DNA of 64,000 nt from Vigna angularis. Its lineage: Eukaryota; Streptophyta; Magnoliopsida; Fabales; Fabaceae. The notes below the pieces were generated by a model. That model was not told the DNA's origin. It ran no database searches and worked only from the letters and a program-made list of their open reading frames with translations. The translations under genes were made by a program, and so were the position numbers. The DNA is taken from positions 18,756,371 to 18,820,370 of the forward strand of contig NC_068976.1 of assembly GCF_016808095.1 (NCBI RefSeq), written 5' to 3'. Of this stretch, positions 46,201-55,200 are shown piece after piece; within the stretch, counting starts at the first letter, position 1; the number at the start of each line of letters is the position of its first letter.

Positions 46201-49180
46201 AGCCTTTCAGGTGGAGTGCGATGCGTCGGGCACAGGTTTAGGAGCAGTTTTGTCTCAAAATAGAAAACCAATAGCTTATTTTAGCAAAGCTCTTTCCGAA
46301 GTGTCACTCACCAAATCTGTTTATGAGAAAGAATTGATGGCTTTGGTGTTAGCCATCCAACACTGGCGACCCTACCTTTTGGGCCAAAGGTTCGTTGTTT
46401 ATACTGACCAGAGGAGCTTGAGATATTTGTTGGAGCAACGTATTACTACTCAAAATCAGCAGAATTGGTTGGCTAAATTACTAGGGTATGAATTTGATAT
46501 TGTTTATAGGACTGGGGCATCCAATAAGGTGGCGGATGGGCTCTCAAGAAAAGGGGAGGAATTGGAGGAGGGAGAAAAAGTACTGCACATGATATCTAGG
46601 CCCTATTGGTCCAATTTCCAGGAAATTATGGAAGAGGTTGAGAAGGATGCAACTCTAAAGAAAGTGATGGACGATATAAGTGCAGATCCGAATTCACATC
46701 CGGCGTATACCCTGGAACATGGGAGATTACATTACAAGGGACGGTTGGTTTTGTCAGCACAATCTTCCTGGATACCAAAATTATTAACAGAATTCCATAA
46801 CACGGTCACAGGAGGGCATTCAGGAGTCTATAGAACATATAGAAGGGTGGCACAATCCCTGTATTGGACAGGAATGAAGAAGACAATCACCGACTATGTG
46901 GCTGGCTGCCTAGTATGCCAACAGCATAAGTACTTGGCATCGTCACCCAAAGGTCTCTTGCAACCTTTACCCATTCCTAAAGCAGTATGGGAGGACATCA
47001 GTATGGATTTTGTGGTAAAATTACCTAAATCGCAAGGATTTGACACTATACTTGTGGTGGTGGACAGACTCAGCAAATATGGGCATTTTATTCCCATTAA
47101 GCATCCGTATACAGCAAGGTCTATAGCTGCAGTATTTGTGAAAGAGGTGATTAGATTACATGGTATACCTATGACCATTGTTAGTGACAGGGACTCAACA
47201 TTTTTGAGCATCTTTTGGCAGGAGATATTTAAATTGCAAGGCACACAGCTTAAGATGAGTACTGCCTACCATCCAGAGACAGATGGACAAACGGAAGTAT
47301 TAAACAGGGTACTCGAAACATACTTACGCTGTTTTAGCTCAGAACAACCCAAAAGTTGGAGTTTGGTGTTACCTTGGGCAGAATATTGGTACAATACCAG
47401 TTATCAAGGGGCATCTAAGTGCACACCCTTTGAAACTGTTTATGGCAGACTTCCTCCCACACTCACACGATTCATCCTTGGGGAAACAATGGTAGAAGCA
47501 GTAGCCCAAGACTTGCAGACACGTGATGAGGCTTTACAGCAACTGAAATATCATCTGGCCAGGGCCCAAGACCAGATGACACACTTTGCCAATAAGAAGA
47601 GGGTGGAGGCCAAAATCAAGGTAGGGGATTGGGTATTTTTAAAAATCAGACCTCATAGGCAAACATCTATGCCAACAAGACTCCATCCAAAGCTGTCTGC
47701 ACGATATTATGGTCCTTTCCGCGTGGAGCAGCAAATAGGCCCAGTCGCCTTTCAGCTACAACTACCAGAAACAGCAAAAATACATCCTATTTTCCATGTG
47801 TCCCAGTTGAAGTTAGCTATTGGAACACATTCAGTTGAAGGCACCCTCCCAACTGAATTGCAGGATGACAACCCACGCTATACCCCAGTGAAGGTGTTAC
47901 AGCGAAGGAACCAACAAAATCAGGGAAAGGAGATACCCCAAGTTCTCATACAGTGGCAGGAGAATGATATTGAAGGTGCTACTTGGGAGGAGGAGCACTA
48001 TATCAAACAGCAGTTTCCTAACTTCAACCTTGAGGACAAGGTTGATAATGAGGGGGAGGGTAATGTTAGACAATTAAAGGTTTACGTGAGAAGGGGTAAA
48101 AAAAAAAGGGATGAAATAAGTAGTGGGAGACGGTGGTTAGTTGGTTAGAAGAGAGAGGGAATATAAATAACAAACAGATTAAGGAGAGGGGGCATCGAAT
48201 ATTATTTGGGAATTGAGACTGGACCATTGTGGCCAGTGGAGGAAGGGAGGCTTCCTTGGGGGAGAGATAGACAACTGTATTCATCTTTTCTACACATTAC
48301 AGAGGAAATAGAAATATAGATACATGCATATTTCTTTATACTGTTGAGTGTGTGTTTTTTCTTGCTACTGTTCGGCTCCTTATATAAAGGAACCTAACAG
48401 ATAATCAAACAAGAATTCATATAAAATAAAAGATGGGCTAAAATTACAAATCACCACATCCTGAAGCATGCTCATTAACCCTATTTCAGCTGCACAATGC
48501 CATCCAATGTATGGTAACAGCATTTTGAGCCACAACCCACAGAACTTGTTTTAATAGAGCACTTCACTAAAATTCTTTGTCTTCTTCACCCTTATATTGG
48601 TTATGTTATGTACAAATGCATCACTAAGGCAGCATTTCGTATATGTTCAAAACAGAATGGAATGTTCAGTGCTCCTTGATTACACACATTTCATTGAATC
48701 AAAATGTCATTTCTTTGCTTCAACTCACAGTCCTGTTAAAGTGAATCCATATGCAATGTTTTATCCACTCCAACACATCTAACAAACCGTTCCTAAATTC
48801 GGTTTCAAGTTTACTGCAACTGGACAATTAGAAAAACCTATCTATTTCCACCTCAACTAAAAGTTTAATAAACACTACAAACTACAAAATCCACACTAAC
48901 CCTAACAAACCATTCTAATTTCAACACCATCTCCACACACCAAAAAAAAAATAAAGAAAAAAAAAACCTGCAAAGGTGAAGAGTTCAAGTGAGAGTGGCG
49001 TCTGGTTTCATCCAAAGCAAACTCAACAAACTTGTGATAAGATACCGAAAAACTTTGTATGCAAGTACTTCTCCTTCTCCCCCAGTCACGTGTGAAAGTG
49101 GTTACGGTTTTTAATGGAGGAAGAAGCGAACGTTGCAGGGAAAAGGTTGAAGATGGTGAACAACCAATGCTAAATTCCAT
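37223..49180 (-). CDS. HY2: Phytochromobilin synthase (phytochromobilin:ferredoxin oxidoreductase)
   Basis: This plastid ferredoxin-dependent bilin reductase converts biliverdin IX-alpha to phytochromobilin, the chromophore of plant phytochromes. Eight coding exons read on the minus strand: 49180-48968, 42368-42252, 40497-40403, 38713-38620, 38323-38192, 38055-37951, 37550-37500 and 37426-37223. All boundaries are GT-AG and the joined frame gives 336 residues (Arabidopsis about 329). Residues 1 to about 45 form a Ser/Arg-rich transit peptide. Family blocks follow: KIRLLRSL and ETETMQVFDF across exons 2-3, PIFCANFFTS, LDLNPLHD (142-149, with a conserved acidic residue), PWGGKLTSES, FFSPIVIW, EAQHRYLTWR, FLFNGVDELGSKTF and RPWNARGEFIG. 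An in-frame TGA directly precedes the ATG, which fixes the start. The last ten residues extend past the family's usual FIG end. Intron 1 (6.6 kb) holds a whole retrotransposon and intron 2 a decayed copia relic. Intron 3 (1,689 bp) holds nothing recognisable. Confidence 0.95.
41161..42228 (-). mobile_element. Decayed Ty1/copia retrotransposon relic in HY2 intron 2
   Basis: Two diverged direct copies of an LTR-like sequence lie at about 41161-41343 and 42033-42211. They share words such as AACTGATTTCA, ATGAATGAGGGA, CTAATTGTAGTA and AGTTAAG. Between them, on the minus strand, are remains of the copia RNase H end. No target duplication could be established. The element is shortened and full of indels and stops. 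It is oriented like HY2, and its edge lies only 23 bp from the HY2 exon 2 splice donor. Confidence 0.65.
41490..41770 (-). pseudogene. Ty1/copia RNase H remnant
   Basis: On the minus strand, broken frames read RTEAEYCNMAYTTTEIV, then LGIPHTLCDNMSSIALAHN, then TKHMETNSFFVREKV and a stop, then DVLTKIFSPNRF. These match, in order, the RNase H end of plant copia polyproteins (SAEAEYRAL..., CDN.SAI.LA.N, TKHIEID.HFVREKV, LADIFTK). Frame changes and stops show it is dead. Confidence 0.7.
43126..43130. repeat. Target-site duplication GATAA, left copy
   Basis: The sequence directly before the 5' LTR, GATAA, recurs exactly at 48400-48404 directly after the 3' LTR. Confidence 0.9.
43131..43466 (+). 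repeat. 5' LTR of the chromovirus
   Basis: The LTR begins TGTTAGACAATTAAAGG and ends GGAACCTAACA. A TATAAATAA box at 43229-43237 is the likely promoter element, placing the RNA start roughly near 43260. A second TATATAAA lies too close to the LTR end to serve a normal U3-R-U5 layout. It is identical to 48064-48399. Confidence 0.93.
43468..43490 (+). other. Probable primer-binding site region
   Basis: A few bases after the 5' LTR comes TGGTCCGACCTGCC. A primer-binding site is expected here and normally begins TGG, the complement of a tRNA CCA end. I could not assign the matching tRNA. Confidence 0.35.
43529..48148 (+). CDS. Gag-pol polyprotein of the chromovirus
   Basis: One open frame of 1,539 codons encodes all the proteins of the retroelement. 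In order: a gag domain (about 85-210); a CCHC-type zinc knuckle (325-338, CFQCGGPYSPGHRC); an aspartic protease with active-site DSG at 408-410; reverse transcriptase with catalytic Asp688 in FSKVDLRAGY and the Asp752-Asp753 pair in VFFDDIL; RNase H with Asp898, Glu935 and Asp960; integrase with His1090/His1097 and Cys1127/Cys1130 in its zinc domain and a D-D-35-E triad at Asp1160, Asp1220 and Glu1256; and a chromodomain-like C-terminus (about 1454-1500). Every catalytic residue is present and no stop or frameshift interrupts it, so it may still be functional. The last 27 residues are encoded within the 3' LTR. The start is the first ATG after the 5' LTR, 62 bases downstream. Confidence 0.95.
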   Translation: MEGRMGAMEATMEELKAEVRAMTLAFQRTSGRRSRNHDRSSAGSRDSVNADCERRSPESSEEESEEDGGDVQRSWMKRVELPTFEGTDPMGWIAKAEKFFDIQNVTEREKMKLVYICMEGGASYWFRFWRKKTRHPTWSMFTAALTRRFGGLNRGSVYEKLAAVRQRGNVDEYIQEFEVLVAQAAGVNEEQLLGYFFAGLQEGLRNLVRPHDPRDLLTAMERARDVEQAGSVSRGNSGTRGKGGVTWGKYSSSSGTVARTETYRGTSEGSVNVGGVGGGSGTKKEGVSSNVTARAGSSGGGNTQGRGVRMLPYPEYIKRREEGRCFQCGGPYSPGHRCAERSMRMMILAEEGEEEGVEEKIEMVEMEEPVMEHTAMELSGLSAGGLTQSNTMKMQGWMKGRRSLVLVDSGASHSFISTRLVKELGLESIDTHPYKVCLGDGQKKITSGYCTGVTVKLDGLEVRDKLYLFELGGVDVILGITWLASLGEIKVDWGHLIMKVEVEGKVVEIKGDPTLTRRMVTPEVLLKEKEIEVMTLVWSLSQAEAVEGDGKTGRWTPTQEAGLKQILSDFEGVFREPQGLPPERKVDHRIPLKEGTEPISVRPYRYPHLMKTEIERQVEEMLKLGVIRPSNSPYSSPVILVKKKDGSWRFCVDYRALNRVTVADKYPIPVIEELLDELQGARYFSKVDLRAGYHQIRMKNEDIPKTAFRTHQGHYEFLVMPFGLTNAPATFQDMMNSVLRPFLRRCVLVFFDDILIYSKSWDEHMQHLQQVLEVLAQQKLFANRNKCEFGREQIRYLGHKISKAGVEMDEEKVSAVTAWPEPKSIRELRGFLGLTGYYRRFIRAYGKIAQPLTNLLKKGKFDWSLAGAEAMQKLKTAVTTAPVLALPDFSQAFQVECDASGTGLGAVLSQNRKPIAYFSKALSEVSLTKSVYEKELMALVLAIQHWRPYLLGQRFVVYTDQRSLRYLLEQRITTQNQQNWLAKLLGYEFDIVYRTGASNKVADGLSRKGEELEEGEKVLHMISRPYWSNFQEIMEEVEKDATLKKVMDDISADPNSHPAYTLEHGRLHYKGRLVLSAQSSWIPKLLTEFHNTVTGGHSGVYRTYRRVAQSLYWTGMKKTITDYVAGCLVCQQHKYLASSPKGLLQPLPIPKAVWEDISMDFVVKLPKSQGFDTILVVVDRLSKYGHFIPIKHPYTARSIAAVFVKEVIRLHGIPMTIVSDRDSTFLSIFWQEIFKLQGTQLKMSTAYHPETDGQTEVLNRVLETYLRCFSSEQPKSWSLVLPWAEYWYNTSYQGASKCTPFETVYGRLPPTLTRFILGETMVEAVAQDLQTRDEALQQLKYHLARAQDQMTHFANKKRVEAKIKVGDWVFLKIRPHRQTSMPTRLHPKLSARYYGPFRVEQQIGPVAFQLQLPETAKIHPIFHVSQLKLAIGTHSVEGTLPTELQDDNPRYTPVKVLQRRNQQNQGKEIPQVLIQWQENDIEGATWEEEHYIKQQFPNFNLEDKVDNEGEGNVRQLKVYVRRGKKKRDEISSGRRWLVG
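48050..48060 (+). other. Polypurine tract
   Basis: GAGGGGGAGGG lies three bases before the 3' LTR, where plus-strand DNA synthesis would be primed. It is also translated, as the gag-pol frame runs straight through it. Confidence 0.75.
48064..48399 (+). repeat. 3' LTR of the chromovirus
   Basis: Identical to the 5' LTR, including the run of ten A residues. Its first 85 bases also encode the end of the gag-pol frame, whose stop lies at 48146-48148. Confidence 0.93.
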
Positions 49181-49278
49181 TCAAATTAAGCTTCTTTTGC
49201 ACTCAATCACTCAACTCTTTAGTTCACTACTTCTGCATCCTCAATCTACGGTTACAGTCTGCAACTCCAACTGAGCCA

Positions 49279-49284
49279 CACGTG
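49279..49284. promoter_or_regulatory. G-box upstream of HY2
   Basis: A perfect CACGTG palindrome lies about 100 bp upstream of the HY2 start codon. G-boxes are bound by light-signalling bZIP and bHLH factors such as HY5 and PIFs. A role here is inferred from position alone. A second CACGTG lies inside exon 1. Confidence 0.4.
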
Positions 49285-51717
49285 CTGCTCAGCAACTTCC
49301 ATTATAGTTTTAGCAACCCACATCCTGTGGGCCCACGGTCCACACTTATTTACAGCCTGTGGGCCTCCTCGTATGGCCCAAATAATAATGCCTCCAAAGT
49401 CCATTACACTCATGTCTCTCCCTCTGTCTCTTCTCTTAGACACAGTACAATTTCATTTACCTAATAAGAAAACAAATTATGTATCTATTTCATCCTATAA
49501 ATATATTAAATTGATCCAATAAAGTTTATTATTTTTTATTTATTTTGGAACAATCTAAAATATATTGTTGAAAAAATATTCATATATTAAAGATAAAAGA
49601 TAATCATAATGAGCTTGATATTATGATTTTTATTTACCGTAATTATCATAAGTATTATTTAAATGATATTACAATACAAATAAAACTGTCAATTTAACTC
49701 ATGGTCTATGAAATGGGTCAGTCCTAATTTGTTATTGAAAAAAGTTTCATTTTTAAAAACCTTTTAAGTGAGGATAAAAAGTAGCCCCAATCTCCAAAAC
49801 CCTCTCTTAAGTAGCATATAGTTAAGGTTAAAATATGTCAGTTCCATTAAATAAATTTATGTTTAGTTTAATTTTCAAACTTGTTTATTTTTCACAAATT
49901 CATAATTTAGTTACTCAAAAATCAAATTTATTAAAATATAATTTCAGAAAGTTAATTGTTTTATGGGGGTAATGAATTATGTATTTTACAAAAATACTGT
50001 TACTTTTTTATTCTTAGAAAACTTGTATAGATGTTTCTGGCAATAATTTTGGCCAATCAAATGTAATTTGATATTTTTAGAAATTATAATACTTATATTT
50101 ACAATAAATTAGGATTAATTATATTTTTTGTATTTAAAATGAACATTGTTCTTTAAAAAAAAGTTCATGGGTTAATCCTGATTTATGTAAATATTTTGAT
50201 CATGTCGGCTTTTTTTATAAAAAAAATTTTAATTCTGTGAATTTTTCTGATATTAACTTAAGTAAGTCAGGACAAAACTATGTTAAGAGATTATATTGAC
50301 AGGTTTATCCACAACTATATTAATCCTACAAATATAATTTGGTATTGTCAAGGGAATACTTACTTAATTTCATACACATAACTATTTTAGTGATTTGAGT
50401 TTCAAATAATTTCTTTTTAGTTGAATGTTATTGTGTTCTAATGTTACACGCCAAAAACTTTAAGCATTTAGATTTCACTACCTCGCTAAAGTATCATATG
50501 TTCAAAATTGGATAAAAAAAACTATAATAATTACTAACTATGAGTGAGTTATCAATTAAGAGTTTTCATTTGTTTGTGGTAAGAATTTGACAGCGAAATT
50601 TGAAAGTCAGATTAAAACTAATTAATTTATTACTGAATTTATTTACTATTTTTAACTGACGTGAAATCTTTTATATAATAAACATTTTATATGAGATTAG
50701 ATGTTTATATTTAACGGATGAGCTCATAGATGAAATTAATTTAGAATAAACTTTGATATTTTATTAAAAGATTATTTTAAATTTAATTAATCTCTACAAG
50801 TTAAAAATTATTTTACTTTTATATTATAAATTAAACATGTTTTTAGTTGAGGTCTAATTTTCCTTCATTTACTTATATATAGCAAAGTTTCAAGTTGTAC
50901 AATGATTTTGTAGATTGATAATTACCACTTTATTTAAAATATCAACATACGTATAGACATTTTCTCAAAACTAAATAATGTTTGTGTGTAAATCAAAATA
51001 AGACCAAAATATTCATATATTCACAGGGTTAACCCATGAGATCAATTCTAAAAAATGAAATAAATATTTTGGAAATTAAATATCTTAAATTCAAATCCTA
51101 TTTTAACTATAAATATTAATTATTTTCAAATTTGTTGATTAATATTTTTAGTTACTATGTAAGTTAAGTTTATAATTAAAGAAATCAATATTATGTAAAT
51201 AGATGATCACATATCATACTAATGATATAAGCTTATATATATAAAATAGAAAACTATAGTTTAGTTTAGGGTAAACGTTATTTTTTAATAAATTTATAAG
51301 TAAATCAGTTATATTTTGAAAATAAAACTTCAAATAGTGGTTATGCTTTATTTTTTAGTTTTTGTAATGAACTATTATTTTAATGTTACAGTAACTCAAA
51401 ATTACTTAAATTCTAACTTTAAATTTACTTAAACATTAATCATAAATAACTTTACATAATAATTTTAAGAATTTAAACTTTTTTCAACCAATTAAAAGGA
51501 TTTATTTGCGAGCTGAGATTGATGAGTTATAAATTAAGTTCACAGTTCTACATGTAATCAATTATAAAAAAAAACATTACAAAGATAAAAGAGTAAGAAT
51601 ATAAATAAATTCAAATTATATCAATTAAACTATACTCCTTCTATATTTAATTTTAAACAATATTTATGCAATTAAATATAAAATTATTAAATGACTAGTA
51701 TTTTTGTTATATATTTA
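49285..51717. other. AT-rich intergenic DNA upstream of HY2
   Basis: The first 200 bp are less AT-rich and include CACACGTGC and CCTGTGGGCC-type words, fitting the HY2 promoter. Beyond about 49460 the sequence is AT-rich. Worn repeat ends resembling GGTTAAATATGT occur near 49826 and 50131. No gene is seen. Confidence 0.55.
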
Positions 51718-52246
51718 TTAGAGCTGTCAAAACGGGTCACCCGACCCGGCCCACCACGAGTTGGTCACTTAGTGAGCCAACCCAACCCGACTCACTTATT
51801 AACGAACTAGAAAAATTCGAACCCGGTTCGACCCACACGGGTTAGTGGGTAAACAGGTTGGCTACTTAATTATAATTTTTTTTAAATAAAAAAAATTACA
51901 AACTTTCTATAATACAAATCTAAACAAATTTCACTTCCAAATTTCACTTCTGGGTGTTTAATTAATTTTGAAAATAAGAAACTAAAATAATTTTTTCAAG
52001 CAAAAACAAAATAATAAATCTTTTTTTATAAAATTAAAATTAAATTTTAATAAAATAAAATTAGGTAGGTGGGTTGATGCGTCAACCCGGCCCACCACGG
52101 GTTCAACCTGCATGAACCGAGTTTAAACGAGTCGGATTGAAATATGACCCGCATAAAAAAAATACAATTTTTTCTAACTCAATCCGGCTCAAACCCGTGG
52201 TGAGCCGGGTTAGTTCGCGGGTTGTGACCCATTTTGACAGCTCTAA
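51718..52246. mobile_element. hAT-type MITE
   Basis: The element has long terminal inverted repeats. The left end reads TTAGAGCTGTCAAAACGGGT and the right end, reverse-complemented, reads TTAGAGCTGTCAAAATGGGT. Further in, CCGACCCGGCCCACCACG on the left is mirrored by GTGGTGAGCCGGGTT on the right. The GAGCTGTCAAAA terminus is a common plant hAT-MITE end. Candidate 8-bp flanks TATATTTA and ATTATTTA agree at only six positions and are AT-rich, so the duplication is weak evidence. There is no transposase frame. Confidence 0.7.
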
Positions 52247-52254
52247 ATTATTTA

Positions 52255-55200
52255 TTAGATAGTTGAATTTTTTTTTAATGTATGAACTTATTACTCTTTT
52301 CAACTAATAACAAAATAAAAATGTAGTTATATTAAGTTGTTTGATGGATTCCAACGAGTACAACTCACTCACTGTTAAGTATTATTTATAACCTTAAAAA
52401 ATTGAACTTAATTTAATCATGTTGATGAGTTGGGTTTTATATATTATTGATGAGGTCGATTTCATTATTGATGTGAGAATCTTACCACGAATAATATTAA
52501 GTACTTTTGTAAACCTTTTGAGTCTTAAGATTTATTCTAATCTAAATACGTTCTCTGGTCCAATTTACCTGAGTACTTATGCCTCTATGTAATTCTTATT
52601 TGTTTTACACTTTATTTATCAAACTGATACAGAATAGTTTAAAACACAAGGATAATAATACTGTTAGAAGAAAGTAATTAGAGTGGCGATTTGCAAGATT
52701 TTTTCGTATATTACTACTACTACTAATTATTATATATAATAGTATAACCTAAAGGCCAGAATTTGAAGTGATATTTATAAAAGATTAAAATAAAAAATAA
52801 CAAGAAAGATAGCATAAAATCTAAAATAAGTTTGTCTTAAAGAGAAAATAAATTTTCATTCAAGTGTACGATAATTAATTCAAGAGCCAAAATGTTTTCC
52901 ATATACACTCATGAACCATAGAGTATATTAAAGCCTTTCTATAATGGTCGTTGTTTTCCAAAAGAAGAAAACTTAAATATTACCTTAAATAATTTTTTTT
53001 CAGGCTACATTAACTGAATTAGTCGTTTTATTTCCAAATTATTAAATATTGATAAATGAGTTTGTAGTTAGAAGATTAATACAAACATAAAAAATAATAT
53101 TTTACTAAATATATACTTTTTAATAATTTTTTTCATAAGATGCATTTTGAAAACACAGTCTTTTTAAAGAGTCATATAGTGAAACGGAAACACGCATAAA
53201 TGCATAGACAATGATATCCTAATTCAGATTTTTTTATAAATGTGTGAATTTAGTTCTTTTAACTAAATTTTGTTAACTTTATTTGATGTTTTAAATGCAT
53301 TTATCAGTTAATATTGAAGCAAAAATGTGTCAAATGGTATAAACAACTCAAATGCTATCATAAAACGCTTGAAACATCAAATAAACTTAATAAAATTTAG
53401 TTCAAAAGACTAAATTCACACATTTTTAAAGTTTGGAGACTAAATTAGACCAAAGTTTTGAAAATGGACTAATTCTAAATTTTAATAAAAGTTAAGGGAT
53501 CAAAAACATATTTAACCCTATTTTGATATAATACATGTATATTTTTTTCATTGAATTTATAAAGTAAATATAATAATAAAAAAATAATGAATTAGTGAAA
53601 AAAATGATAAAATTAATAAAAAAATGATACCTGTATTATATCAAAATACTTAAAAAAATGTATTTTCCTATGTATAGTTGGGCTAACCTAGCTCCTAGCA
53701 TCAAGCCTTACCTACACAATTTTTATTCAGCAAGTAATGTCATGGCACTGCACCTTGGTGCAGATTTTATTCACACAACAAGTTATTTAAGCACTTTCCA
53801 CCACCTTCAACATTGATGCTTAAAGTTAAAACTGGCACAAAACCTGCACAGTGTGCAATGAGCAGATGCAATGCAGAACGAGTAGCTTTTATAGAGCTTG
53901 GAAATGCTAAGTTTAACTGTGGAACTCTGTTATTACTTTATGGTTAACAAAGTTTAATTTTGGATCCAGCAATAGTAACTTCTTCCCCTGTGCTTGTTAT
54001 TAGTTGTTGGCATGCTGTGAACCACATAGTCATTTGTTTTTATGCCTAACATCACTGTTTTGAAGATGCCTTGTCAGAAAGACATGTAATGTGAGATTTG
54101 TGAAGTTATAGGAATTTAGTGTGAAGATTGAGGAAGTTTCTTGCTCTGATCTCCTTGATATAAGGAATAATGAGCAATAAATTAGGGTTTGAAGAAAAGA
54201 CACAAGAAGAAAAACACAAGCCATGTTAGCTAAACTTTGAAAATAAACATGAGATTCCACAGTTACCCACTTGTAGCTAAGAGAGTAGTTAGCAGATAGC
54301 GTTGATTTAGAACCTCCCTCTCCCTGGCTGTCATTGCATTGTTTGCTTTCCCTCTCTATCTTTCTGTTTACCTTTTACTTCCTTGTTTGTTTCTTTTGTG
54401 GATGTTGTTTAAAGCTTTTATCACAACATACTTGTGCTAATTTGGAGATCACAAATCATTGTTCTGTCAAAACACTTTAATTAATTATGTAACCTGCGAT
54501 GATGTTACTGTTCATGCGCCATTAATTAATCACCACAACACCTTTTCTTTTCGACAGAGAGAAAAAAATATGAGACTAGTACACCCAATTGGATGTACTT
54601 TTTCTTCAGCGAATTGGGCATGATATCCAGTGGCGATCTTTGCTTTTTTGTCTTTTACCAGGTTTGTGTACTTTCTTTCTGAAGTTACTAAACGAGTGTT
54701 TTTGACATTCTATGATATAATAATTTCTGGTAATTCTGGACACTCATAAATGCTCTTGGCATTTAGTAAGAATTAGAGTAAAAAAGAGGAACGACTTACT
54801 TTTTTTTTTTTTTTTCTAAAAGTTGCATTAGTAAAAATAATCTATCTTGCTTGATGGAAAAAAAATCAAAAATCTTACTGCAAACTCGAGTATGTTTCTT
54901 AATTTTCGCTCTCTACATTTTTCTTTAAATATTAGCGACCGTGGATGTTCTGAGTTTTCTAGGTTATTGGTAAGATACAAGTAAAAGACATTTCAGCGCT
55001 AAAGTTACATTGTAATAAATCTTATTTATAAAAATCTCACATACTTTACTTGAGTTGCATATTTATATTATCTGCAGTGGATTTACCTTTACTTGGATCT
55101 AATGAAAGCTGAATCACATTTAAATGGTTTTATTAGTAGTATGTATAGTGAGTTTTTACTTTTACTTGAGTCTAATGAAGTTTAATCACCTTTAATTGGT

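Larger units (their letters stand above)
43131..48399 (+). mobile_element. Complete Ty3/gypsy chromovirus retrotransposon
   Basis: This 5,269-bp element has two 336-bp LTRs that I read as identical base for base. It has TG...CA ends, an exact 5-bp target duplication GATAA on both sides, a polypurine tract before the 3' LTR, and one uninterrupted gag-pol frame of 1,539 codons ending in a chromodomain-like segment. The chromodomain, single frame, small size and short LTRs suggest the Reina-type chromoviruses; this lineage call is inference. Identical LTRs imply a very recent insertion. It lies in HY2 intron 1, antisense to HY2. Removing it with one GATAA copy would leave an intron of about 1.3 kb. 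Confidence 0.95.
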
